A stretch of DNA of 10,375 nt, taken from Oehlia diaphana (taxonomy: Eukaryota > Glomeromycota > Glomeromycetes > Glomerales > Glomeraceae). The stretch spans positions 17,521-27,895 of the forward strand of contig QZLH01001262.1 in NCBI GenBank assembly GCA_003833135.1, in the 5' to 3' direction. Below the pieces are notes generated by a model. The model did no database searches and was not told the DNA's origin. It worked only from the letters and a program-made list of their open reading frames with translations. Of this stretch, positions 1 to 7,453 are shown in pieces; the first letter of the stretch is position 1; every line of letters begins with the position of its first letter. The position numbers and the translations under genes were made by a program.

Positions 1-416
1 AAATTGGTGCATGCTCCGAGAAGGAAATGATCTTTAGAATGGAAGAAGAGATCATTCTGACTATCTTCATATAGTTAGGTACTATCCTCATATAGTATTC
101 CTCAGAGGATCTGGACTCGAACAAAGATGGTGAACAAACCTGGAGACTACTATACTTAGTGAAGTAGAGGCAAGCCCAGTATAGATTGAATGAAATGACA
201 GGTAAGGAAGTAATTACTATATTTTGGAAAAGTAATTATTGGAGTAAATGGAAGTAATCTACAATATCGATTATAATGGATTATTGGAGTAAAATAGAGA
301 CAATTCTAGAAAGAATTATCGGAGATAAGTTGATTACTATAAATTAGAAGAAGGTGATCAGCAAAGAAGATTGAGTAAGATTTATCAGGATTAAATGGAC
401 AAATGATAAATAGGCT
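1..416 (+). other. Non-coding leader or possible 5' LTR part, no gene
   Basis: No plausible gene is present. By position, upstream of the candidate primer-binding site, this could be the 3' part of a 5' LTR, but no second copy occurs in the window, so LTR identity cannot be tested. Small repeats are visible: a near-identical 15-mer at 61-75 and 82-96 (CTATCTTCATATAGT versus CTATCCTCATATAGT), and an exact 14-mer ATTATTGGAGTAAA at 235-248 and 280-293 with a degenerate third copy near 315. Confidence 0.4.
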
Positions 417-426
417 TGGCGCCGTT
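417..426 (+). promoter_or_regulatory. Candidate primer-binding site
   Basis: TGGCGCCGTT begins with TGG, the complement of a tRNA 3' CCA end, and has the form of primer-binding sites used by some gypsy elements. It lies about 240 bases before the first ATG, a sensible position. The matching tRNA was not identified, the following bases (ATGAAAG) were not matched to a T-arm, and no LTR end (CA) abuts it, so this is tentative. Confidence 0.35.
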
Positions 427-471
427 ATGAAAGATCTTATATAAATTAAATAAATACAAAAATAGAAATCA

Positions 472-584
472 GATGTAAGTTGTGGGTGAAGCTGTGATAA
501 ACCCTTTAGATGTAAGTTGTAGGTGATCGGTAATAAACCTTCCAAATGCGTAAGTTGCGGGTAAATCTTTTAAACCCCTAAGAA
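472..584 (+). repeat. Three imperfect 37-38 bp tandem repeats in the leader
   Basis: The units start at about 472, 509 and 546. The shared core TAAGTTG lies at 476, 513 and 551, giving periods of 37 and 38. Each unit then has a G-rich GGGT/AGGT step and ends in TAAACC. The array sits between the candidate primer-binding site and the first gag ATG, so it would be in the genomic RNA leader. Confidence 0.75.
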
Positions 585-655
585 ATGAGTCTATCGAAGA
601 AAGGAAAGATATAAATATAACAGCTAGAACTGTTGAGTAGATAAATTTTACTAAA

Positions 656-1276
656 ATGGATATATGGGACAAATTACAAGCTATTGTAGATAACCATGAA
701 ATGGAGAAACATATTCAGAAGAAAAGAGAATATCAAAGAGATCCATCATGCAGAAGATGCTACGGATATCTGAATAGAGAAGTACCAAAGGAATTTTTAG
801 AATTCTGGAAGATATTAAAGGAATTAATACCGCAAATAGGAACATTTACATGGAACACAATAATGAGATTTGGTGATCTAGTACCAGAAGAAGACGAAGC
901 AATAGTGGAAGTCAAAACAAGAAGAAAAGCCATAAATGTAATAATATATTCGATAAGATACGATGAGAGACCAGAATATACATACAAAGGAATAGAATCA
1001 ATAATAGAAATGATTATGGAAAATTGGGTAAGAGTGATTGACGAAGGAGAAATCATGGTAGGTATAGATAAGATAAAAGAGAAAATTCAAACAAATGAAG
1101 AAATCATAGAATACGGACATCGTATTGGAGAAAAAGAAATAGAAAGAAGATTCAACGAATTTTGGGAATGGTATAAGACAAAGACAGGAGTTACAGGCGA
1201 ATCTGATAGAACAAGAGAATATTTCAATGGATTACTATACCTGGAAGAAACTATAGCTAATGACGAGAATAAATGA
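656..1276 (+). CDS. N-terminal part of the Gag extension, unknown function
   Basis: A 206-residue ORF whose ATG at 656 is the first after an in-frame TAG at 638, with A at -3. The protein is highly charged and predicted helical, with no family I recognise. A CxxC pair (Cys32, Cys35) lies in an otherwise Cys-free protein. Residues ~145-175 (around ...IIEYGHRIGEKEIERR...) weakly resemble the helical module repeated four times further downstream. It ends at TGA 1274-1276, but the same frame continues open after that stop (1277-1801), so this is probably the first piece of one long Gag precursor, not a separate gene. No signal peptide or membrane segment is seen. Function is unknown; a structural or RNA-binding role as part of Gag is only an inference from position. 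Confidence 0.6.
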   Translation: MDIWDKLQAIVDNHEMEKHIQKKREYQRDPSCRRCYGYLNREVPKEFLEFWKILKELIPQIGTFTWNTIMRFGDLVPEEDEAIVEVKTRRKAINVIIYSIRYDERPEYTYKGIESIIEMIMENWVRVIDEGEIMVGIDKIKEKIQTNEEIIEYGHRIGEKEIERRFNEFWEWYKTKTGVTGESDRTREYFNGLLYLEETIANDENK

Positions 1277-1801
1277 AAAGTGATTAGATTTCAGAAGAGT
1301 ATGAGGTACACAACAAGAGTATCATATTCTAAATACAAAGATGGATGGAAAAATAGTGAGTTGACGAGAGAGATAATCGAGAAATTTATAACAGAAAGAC
1401 AATTTGAAATGAGACTTAGTGACACCGAAGGAAGTTTAGAAAGTTCGGAAGCAAGCGGAAATAGTAGTGAAAATGAAAAACAAGAAAGAACAGGTAAAAG
1501 TATAGCAGAAATCAAGGAAATTTTAGAAAAGAGTGGAATCTCAATAGATGAATTGAAAATAGAAAGAGCGATAAGATTAAGATACACTGAACGAATACTT
1601 GTAATAGAATTCTGGGAAAAATACAATGAATTAGAAAATCGTTCAGATGGGAAATTAAAAGAGGAACTAGACGAATGGATAGAAGCAAGAGCACGAGAAA
1701 ATCAAGAAATGATAATAAGATTTGAACAAATAATAAACAATTTAAGGATAATATTACCAACGAAAGCTATAGAGATCCTATACAGTTTGGGATTCAATTA
1801 A
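1277..1801 (+). pseudogene. Gag extension continued after an in-frame TGA
   Basis: Open in the same frame as the preceding ORF, separated only by the TGA at 1274-1276. There is no ATG at the front (the first candidate codon is GTG at 1280; an internal ATG is at 1301), so it is most likely a continuation. Counting from 1280, residues ~50-70 are a Ser/Glu/Asn-rich linker and residues 75-140 form a helical module with the pattern IxxILxxxG followed 13 residues later by Arg and then an aromatic. A second copy of the module begins at the end (LYSLGF, Gly codon at 1790) and runs across the TAA at 1799-1801. Function unknown; coiled and charged, likely part of the Gag assembly region. Confidence 0.55.
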
Positions 1802-2014
1802 CACGATATAGGGAATAGAAGGATCGTGCGAGAATATGTTAGGTTAATGAAAATATATTGTGAAGGAAGAATAAATGAAACAGGTAAATTAATAGTTAAA
1901 AGACTATTAAAAGAATTCATTGAAGAAGGTGGAAAAACTGAAATCACAGAATGGTTAGAAAGAGCACGAGAAATAGGAATAAGAGTTACAGAAAGCGAGT
2001 TAGCAACACTATAG
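1802..2014 (+). pseudogene. Gag extension segment between TAA and TAG stops
   Basis: Same frame again, bounded by TAA 1799-1801 and TAG 2012-2014. It completes the module begun just upstream: from Gly codon 1790, the Arg of IVREY falls 13 residues later and the Tyr 15 later, matching the intact copy at ~2273-2320. The next copy starts before the TAG (residues ESELATL) and resumes after it (NMGYNEE). Repeat spacing is thus kept across both stops, which argues that the ancestral protein was translated straight through them. Alone this segment is a 62-residue fragment from a GTG at 1826 and is unlikely to be a gene. Confidence 0.5.
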
Positions 2015-2017
2015 AAC

Positions 2018-3490
2018 ATGGGATACAATGAAGAAAAAATATTTACAGAAGGATTTATCAGGAAATTTCAAGAAATAAAGAACGAATTAAAAACGTTTGT
2101 AATGGAAGAATTGGACAAATGGCTAGTTCAAGAAAGGAAAAAGGGAGAATTAAAGGACGAATCAGATAACGAAGAAGATGAAAAGGAAAAAGTAGTAACG
2201 TCAATGTATGAACATTTATCAAAAACAGAGAATGAATTAACGAAAACAGATATCAGAAGGATATTGGAGTTAGGATTTGATCGATATGAGATGATTATAG
2301 ACGGATTTGTAAGAAAATACAAATCTATAAAAGAAAAGGATGATAAAGAAGTTCACAGGGTATTGTACTCATATCTGATTAAAAGAGGAATAATTAGAAA
2401 TCTAAAAGAAGATGATACGGATGATACAGATGAATCAAATTTACAAACAACACCGGAAATAGAGATTATAGATCCAGATGAAGACAAAGAAATAGGTGAA
2501 GAAAATTTGAGTAACAATAGTGAAGAAAATGTTATAAATACACCAACTTTTGGCTCAGGTCAAAATTCAGATTCGAATAATTCAAATCTTGAAAACATAG
2601 AAATAGAAAGTGATTTATCTGATACTGAAGTACCAATAACACCAGTAATAACAATGGCAATACCACAAGAAATAAAAAGAATATTAGAGAAAGCATTTGG
2701 GTTTGCGAACAACAGTCTGGAAAATCCATTACCACCAGGAACAGATATAGCAGGACGAATTGAGAATGCAGGAAATGAAACAGGTGGAATAATCAGTCTA
2801 CCATTATTTTATGGTAAAGAAGAAGATGTTAATGATTGGATTAGACAATTTGAAATAGCATTTACGGCAATTGGAAAGAACGCAGGAAATAATGGAGTCA
2901 GACAAGCAGCATTTGCAGCAACATGTTTGAGGAGAGCAGCAGCGCAATGGTACAATGAAATGAAAGAAATCAATGCAGGGAATATAGTAAATTGGGCGGA
3001 TGCAGATAACGATGATGATCTAAAACATAGAATTAAGAGAAGATTTACCAGAGAAGATGTGAGAAGAAGGAAAATGGTCGAATTGAGAAATACTAAACAA
3101 GGAATAAACGAAAGTATCAAAGGATATACGGGAAGATTTAGGAAATTATTGAGAATAGCGACTAGAGGAGCTGCATTAGCAGAGGAATTGCAGGTAGATT
3201 TCTACATCGAAGGATTAGAACCGACAATAGCATATAATGTTAGGAGACGCAACCCAGCAAATTTGAGTGATGCGATAAATCAAGCAAGAAGAGAAGAGGA
3301 AGCAAGGAATGAACTTTTTAGGAAAACAACAGGAATGGTTAATAGGACGTATCCGGAAATAGGAAACACCAGAGTACAGGATAATGTTGGAAATCAAACA
3401 AATATATTTGCAAAACCTTTGAACGAAAATTACGAGAATGAATTGGTAGAAGCAACGGAAAAGTTGAGGATTAATAGGTTAGAAAGATAG
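2018..3490 (+). CDS. gag: Gag: helical modules, acidic linker and gypsy capsid domain
   Basis: A 490-residue ORF with ATG at 2018, one codon after the TAG. Residues 1-55 and 75-125 are two copies of the helical module (NMGY and ILELGF starts). Residues ~128-205 are an Asp/Glu/Asn/Ser-rich disordered linker. Residues ~213-435 match the Retrotrans_gag capsid family of Ty3/gypsy elements: LPLFYGKEEDVNDWIRQFE, then LRRAAAQWYNE, the R-F motif before an R-rich helix (RRRKMVELRN), QGINESIKGYTGRFRKL and FYIEGLEPTIAYNV, in the expected order. Capsid proteins assemble the virus-like particle that holds the RNA. The tail (470-490) is helical and ends at TAG 3488; the nucleocapsid continues in the same frame after it. 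Capsid identity is firm; whether this ORF is made separately is uncertain. Confidence 0.88.
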   Translation: MGYNEEKIFTEGFIRKFQEIKNELKTFVMEELDKWLVQERKKGELKDESDNEEDEKEKVVTSMYEHLSKTENELTKTDIRRILELGFDRYEMIIDGFVRKYKSIKEKDDKEVHRVLYSYLIKRGIIRNLKEDDTDDTDESNLQTTPEIEIIDPDEDKEIGEENLSNNSEENVINTPTFGSGQNSDSNNSNLENIEIESDLSDTEVPITPVITMAIPQEIKRILEKAFGFANNSLENPLPPGTDIAGRIENAGNETGGIISLPLFYGKEEDVNDWIRQFEIAFTAIGKNAGNNGVRQAAFAATCLRRAAAQWYNEMKEINAGNIVNWADADNDDDLKHRIKRRFTREDVRRRKMVELRNTKQGINESIKGYTGRFRKLLRIATRGAALAEELQVDFYIEGLEPTIAYNVRRRNPANLSDAINQARREEEARNELFRKTTGMVNRTYPEIGNTRVQDNVGNQTNIFAKPLNENYENELVEATEKLRINRLER

Positions 3491-3511
3491 CTACAAAATA
3501 TAGAAAGACAA

Positions 3512-4063
3512 ATGAATAATAGAGGAAGTAATAGGAATCAACAAAGTCGAAGAGACTATAATAGGGTACCAATCGATTATGATAAAATAACTTGTTTCAA
3601 TTGTAATAAAAGAGGTCATTATGCGACAAAATGTCCATTAAGGGACAATACTTTGGAAAATAGAAGAAGAATTAATCTAATGGACGTAGAGCAGGAAGAA
3701 TATGATTACGAAGAATACGATGAAACCAACGACGATGATGACTATGAGGATGAAGAGTATGATGATCTACAACTATATCAATATAATTATGAGTTATATG
3801 AGAAAGATAATCTGGTAACAGAAAGAAGAAGAAGTAATAGGTTAAATCCTTTAAAGGGATGGCAAACATTTGGAAAACCGAATTTAGATGAAGAGATTAT
3901 AAAAAGAGGACAAAATGAGCAGTTGAGGAGGAATGACGGACCAATGTATGACCAACCAATAAAAGTGGAAATTCCAAAGGGATATAAATATAGTAAAAGA
4001 AGAGGAGAATGGTACGACCCACTAGCAGGATTAAAAAAATGGAAGGATGAAGGAGGAAAATGA
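3512..4063 (+). CDS. Nucleocapsid-like protein with one CCHC zinc knuckle
   Basis: A 183-residue ORF in the gag frame, with ATG 21 bases after the TAG at 3488-3490. Residues 1-20 are basic (Arg/Asn-rich). CFNCNKRGHYATKC at residues 28-41 is a canonical retroviral zinc knuckle (Cys28, Cys31, His36, Cys41; CX2CX4HX4C), which binds genomic RNA during packaging. Residues 58-100 are strongly acidic with many Tyr, Asp and Glu; the rest is basic. Near the end, YSKRRGEWYD (160-169) recurs in altered form in the pol linker. In most gypsy elements the knuckle is the C-terminus of Gag, so this is best read as Gag's tail split off by a nonsense codon. The frame ends with TGA 4061-4063 and stays open for another 27 codons to TAA 4145. 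Confidence 0.85.
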   Translation: MNNRGSNRNQQSRRDYNRVPIDYDKITCFNCNKRGHYATKCPLRDNTLENRRRINLMDVEQEEYDYEEYDETNDDDDYEDEEYDDLQLYQYNYELYEKDNLVTERRRSNRLNPLKGWQTFGKPNLDEEIIKRGQNEQLRRNDGPMYDQPIKVEIPKGYKYSKRRGEWYDPLAGLKKWKDEGGK

Positions 4064-4187
4064 GGACCAAACAAGAATAAAATAAGAGGAGTACGCCCGG
4101 AAGATACAGTAAACTATGAAAATTTATTTAATATTGTAGATCAATAAGGGAAATGATAAAGAAAATGATGAAAAAAGGGAGTAAAAA

Positions 4188-4823
4188 TTGACTACACTCA
4201 GACATAAAGAAAACAGAGATAACGGAAAAGAAAGAAGTCACAACAGCAATAAAAGCACAGTAACAATAAATGATAAAGATATTGAAATGGTAATAGATTC
4301 AGGAGCGGCAATAAGTGTAATAACAGAAAAATTACGAAGAGAATTAAGGATACCAATAACAAAAAAGAGTAATATTATATGTACACTAGCAAACGGAGAA
4401 AAGATTGCATCATTAGGAAAAATTCACACAGAAATTATAATAGGAGGAATGGTAGTACCTATAACGTTAAATGTAATAGAATCAAGACAGAAAGAAATAA
4501 TTATAGGAAATGATACATTAGATGATTGGAATGCAGTCATTGATTACAAAGAAAGAACGTTAAATTTAGAGGATAATGAAGAGATAGTAAGTATACCAGT
4601 ATGGTACTTTAGAAGAATAGATAAACCTGAATTTGAGAGTGAATCAGAAACTGAAGATGAGATGGAAGAATCTAATTATGAACCAGAAAGTAAACGAAAA
4701 TTGTACACAATGAAGGAGACGAATAAGGAAAATGATTCATCAGATGAAGATCTAAGTGGGACAGATACATCTGAGAGTGATAGTGAGGATACTAGTGAGA
4801 GTGATAGAGAAAATGAGCAATAA
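4188..4823 (+). CDS. Retropepsin-like aspartic protease with acidic Ser-rich tail
   Basis: The frame opens at 4185, shifted relative to gag, and has no ATG before the protease core (the first Met is residue 34, just before the active site), so it must be made by fusion or is defective. Residues 35-45 hold the catalytic VIDSGAAISVI (Asp37-Ser-Gly-Ala). The later IIIGNDTLDDWNAVIDY (105-120) matches the second conserved hydrophobic-Gly element of gypsy proteases. The domain is about 105 residues and would act as a homodimer to cut Gag and Pol. Residues 145-211 form a Ser/Glu/Asp-rich disordered tail with SES and SDS repeats, then TAA. RT follows in the same frame, but three more stops (TGA 4824, TAA 4854, TGA 4866) lie between. 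Confidence 0.85.
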   Translation: MTTLRHKENRDNGKERSHNSNKSTVTINDKDIEMVIDSGAAISVITEKLRRELRIPITKKSNIICTLANGEKIASLGKIHTEIIIGGMVVPITLNVIESRQKEIIIGNDTLDDWNAVIDYKERTLNLEDNEEIVSIPVWYFRRIDKPEFESESETEDEMEESNYEPESKRKLYTMKETNKENDSSDEDLSGTDTSESDSEDTSESDRENEQ

Positions 4824-4880
4824 TGAGCGAAAAGATATAAAAGCAACAATAGTTAAGGGAAAGAGTGAATAAAATTAAAT

Positions 4881-6230
4881 ATGACAAATAACAAATGGGA
4901 AAAATTTGAAAAGAAATTGAACATAGAAGAAATATCAAAAGAAAGAAAGGATAGATTAAAGGACCTAATTAAAGGATATGAAATAATATTTGAATATGAT
5001 GGAGAAAAATTAGGAAGAGTAGACAAAGTAAAGCATGGCATAGAAATCAAGGGAGATCAAGAACCAATCGCACAAAAAAGATACAAAAAAACTGAAGAAA
5101 AAGGAAAGTTTATAAGAAAAGAGATTGAACAACTATTAAAAATGAAGAAGATCAGAAAATCAAAGAGTCCTTGGGCATCTCCTGTGACACTAGCGAAAAA
5201 GAAAAGTGAGAATTACAGGTTTTGTATTGACTATAGAAAATTAAATAGTGTTACCAAATCGGATGCATATCCATTACCAAGAATAGATGAACTACTAGAA
5301 AAATATAGAACCGCAAGATGGTTCACAAGTTTAGACCTAGCAGCAGGATATCATCAGGTAGAAATGATGGAAGAAGATAAGGAAAAGACAGCTTTTATAT
5401 GTTCACAAGGATTATTTGAGTATAATGTAATGCCATTTGGATTAAAGAATGCACCTGGAACATTTCAACGACTAATGGATGAGATATTGAAAGAATATAT
5501 CGAAGAATTTGTAATCGTATATTTGGATGATATAATGATTTACTCAAAGAATTTTGAAGAATACATAGAACATATCAGTAAGGTATTAGACAGATTAAAA
5601 GAAAACAATATGATCATAAAATTGAAGAAATGTCAATTTGGAAAAAGGAACATAGAATTTTTAGGGCATATAGTAGGAAGAGATGGTTTAAAACCAGATG
5701 AAAAGAAGATTGAAAAGATTAAACAAATCAAAGTACCAGAAACAGTAACACAAGTTAGATCATTCTTAGGGCTTTGTTCGTATTATAGAAGATTTATAAA
5801 AGACTTTGCAAGAATAGCAAAACCATTATATCATTTAGTAAAGAAGGAAGTACCATTTGAATGGACAGACAAACAGGGGAAAGCATTTGAGGAATTAAAG
5901 ATTAAATTAATGGAAAAACCTATACTAGATTATCCAGATCTAGGGAAAGAATTCATATTAATAACAGATGTGTCAGGAGAAGGATTAGGGGCCATACTAG
6001 CCCAGAAAAATAAAGAAAATAAGGAATTTGTTATAGCATACGCTAGCAGGAGTTTGATTGGAGCAGAAAAGAATTATCCAATAACAGAATTGGAATGCTT
6101 AGCAATATTTTGGGGAATTAAACACTTCCACAAGTTCTTAGCTGGAAGAAAATTCACGGTAGTCACAGATCATGCAGCATTGAAAGGATTAATGAATGCT
6201 AAAATACCAACCGGAAGAAGAGCAAGATGA
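4881..6230 (+). CDS. pol: Reverse transcriptase and most of RNase H
   Basis: A 449-residue ORF with ATG at 4881, the first after TGA 4866. RT landmarks: KSPWASPVTLAKKK (96-108), RFCIDYRKLN (113-122), YPLPRID (130-136), FTSLDLAAGYHQV (148-160, catalytic Asp152), MPFGLKNAPGTFQRLMD (184-200), YLDD (214-217) and FLGHIVGRDG (260-269). Residues 294-350 are the connection (RSFLGLCSYYRRFI). RNase H begins near 355 with Asp363 in TDVSGEGLGA, Glu403 in TELECLA and Asp430 in TDHAAL. It copies genomic RNA into cDNA and degrades the RNA strand. The frame is broken by TGA 6228-6230 directly after GRRAR, where the family has Trp; RNase H then resumes in the same frame, so this looks like one recent nonsense mutation. 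Confidence 0.96.
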   Translation: MTNNKWEKFEKKLNIEEISKERKDRLKDLIKGYEIIFEYDGEKLGRVDKVKHGIEIKGDQEPIAQKRYKKTEEKGKFIRKEIEQLLKMKKIRKSKSPWASPVTLAKKKSENYRFCIDYRKLNSVTKSDAYPLPRIDELLEKYRTARWFTSLDLAAGYHQVEMMEEDKEKTAFICSQGLFEYNVMPFGLKNAPGTFQRLMDEILKEYIEEFVIVYLDDIMIYSKNFEEYIEHISKVLDRLKENNMIIKLKKCQFGKRNIEFLGHIVGRDGLKPDEKKIEKIKQIKVPETVTQVRSFLGLCSYYRRFIKDFARIAKPLYHLVKKEVPFEWTDKQGKAFEELKIKLMEKPILDYPDLGKEFILITDVSGEGLGAILAQKNKENKEFVIAYASRSLIGAEKNYPITELECLAIFWGIKHFHKFLAGRKFTVVTDHAALKGLMNAKIPTGRRAR

Positions 6231-7193
6231 GTGATGGAGTTACAACAGTATGATTTTGAAGTAGTACACAGAAGTGGTAAAGAAAACAAGAATGCGGATG
6301 CATTATCACGATTAAAATTTGAGGAAAAAGATATAAAAAGGATCGAGAATAACCAAGAAAGCCAGGAATATCAAATATTAACAATGGATAATATTAAGAA
6401 ATCAAATTGGAAGAGGAAATACGTGAAGATTGAAAATATATGGTATGATTATGATAACAAGAAAGGAAGATGGGATGATTTGAAATATTTCACAAATAAA
6501 GAAGCAATATTATTGAATTTGGATAAAGAAACTGAAAATGAACTATTAAAGAGGTTAAAACGGAAGAATAAACCACAAGTTATTATAATTGATGGAGTAG
6601 ATGGAGTCGGAAAATCAACGGTAGTAGAAAGGATAATTGAACGATTAGAGAAAGACAAGCTGAGAATGGTATTTAATAAATTTAAAAGAAGAAGAGATGA
6701 TAATGAAAAGTTTAAAGAACCTTCAAAGGAATACGAATGGTTATTCAGGAAACAAGTAGTAAAAGAAATTAATAGAAGAATGGTTGAATTTACAAACGAA
6801 GATATAATAATATTAGACAAATCACCATATTGTGAATACTTTTATCAAAAGACAAAGAGCTTCGATAGAGGGTTAATAAGCCCATACAGAAATCATAAAA
6901 TGGAAAAAGAGATATTTAGATATAAGGATATCATTGATAATGCAATAGTAATTTTTCTAGAAAACAAGGAATGCTGGAATAACTATATTGGAAGAGAAAC
7001 TAAAAAGGATAATGAAGGACATAAATCATCTTACGATACATTAGATGAAGAATCTTATATGGATATGGTGAGAATGTTCAAAGAATATCAGAATGTATAC
7101 GAAGAAACAGGAAAGTATAAAAAAGTAGAAATTAGAAACGATCAGAAAAGTTGGAAAAAAGTATATAAAGAAATTAAAAAGTACCTAGAATAA
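6231..7193 (+). CDS. RNase H tail fused to a thymidylate-kinase-like P-loop domain
   Basis: Continues the RT frame after TGA 6228; an ATG at 6234 could restart it. Counting from 6231, residues 3-28 complete RNase H (ELQQYDFEVVHRSGKENK, then NADALSRL). Residues 29-115 are a charged linker. Residues ~116-320 resemble a thymidylate or deoxynucleoside kinase: IIIDGVDGVGKST carries a Walker A loop (122-130), IIILDKSPYCEYFYQ (192-206) matches the DR(S/Y)-type substrate motif with Lys197 in the Arg place, VIFLENKECW (240-249) is the typical beta-strand, and YIGRETKKDN (252-261) resembles the Arg-containing lid. About 205 residues is the usual dTMP kinase length. These enzymes phosphorylate dTMP (or nucleosides) with ATP. 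The loop, strands and lid look intact. It ends at TAA 7191, before integrase. P-loop kinase is secure; the exact substrate is not. Confidence 0.82.
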   Translation: MMELQQYDFEVVHRSGKENKNADALSRLKFEEKDIKRIENNQESQEYQILTMDNIKKSNWKRKYVKIENIWYDYDNKKGRWDDLKYFTNKEAILLNLDKETENELLKRLKRKNKPQVIIIDGVDGVGKSTVVERIIERLEKDKLRMVFNKFKRRRDDNEKFKEPSKEYEWLFRKQVVKEINRRMVEFTNEDIIILDKSPYCEYFYQKTKSFDRGLISPYRNHKMEKEIFRYKDIIDNAIVIFLENKECWNNYIGRETKKDNEGHKSSYDTLDEESYMDMVRMFKEYQNVYEETGKYKKVEIRNDQKSWKKVYKEIKKYLE

Positions 7194-7198
7194 ATAAA

Positions 7199-7453
7199 AT
7201 GGAGTGGGTAATAAAATCAACAAATTCAAGAATAGGAATATTAATTAAAGAACTGGAGGAAATTCAAGAAGAAATTATTGAAATAAGGAATGAAAATAGG
7301 AGATTAGGAAAAACGGGGATTGATGATTGGAATAAAAAGGAGGAATCATTAATTAAAGAAATTCAAGAAGAAATAGTAAATATAGAAATAGTTTTAAGTA
7401 AAACAGAGATACGAAAGAAAATAATATGGAAGAAAATGAATATAAGCGAATAA
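7199..7453 (+). CDS. Small coiled-coil protein between kinase and integrase
   Basis: An 84-residue ORF starting with ATG 5 bases after the kinase stop, in a different frame. Its Glu/Ile/Lys content and heptad-like spacing (IKELEEIQEEIIEIRNENRR) predict a coiled coil. It holds an internal duplication: the exact 17-mer GAAATTCAAGAAGAAAT is at 7259-7275 and 7358-7374, 99 bases apart, encoding EIQEEI in both places. Its last 28 bases overlap the integrase ORF. I recognise no family. It could be a real accessory product, a spacer peptide, or the remains of the kinase-integrase junction after a frameshift. Confidence 0.4.
   Translation: MEWVIKSTNSRIGILIKELEEIQEEIIEIRNENRRLGKTGIDDWNKKEESLIKEIQEEIVNIEIVLSKTEIRKKIIWKKMNISE

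Noticed and set aside
4109..4201. Possible intron (GTAAAC to CTCAG) joining gag to protease
   Set aside because: The splice would leave the downstream exon in the wrong frame for the protease and would not remove the TGA at 4061.
1274..6230. Alternative genetic code with TGA read as Trp
   Set aside because: Trp is encoded by TGG elsewhere in the same ORFs, and TAA and TAG also interrupt the frames, so reassignment of TGA would not repair the element.
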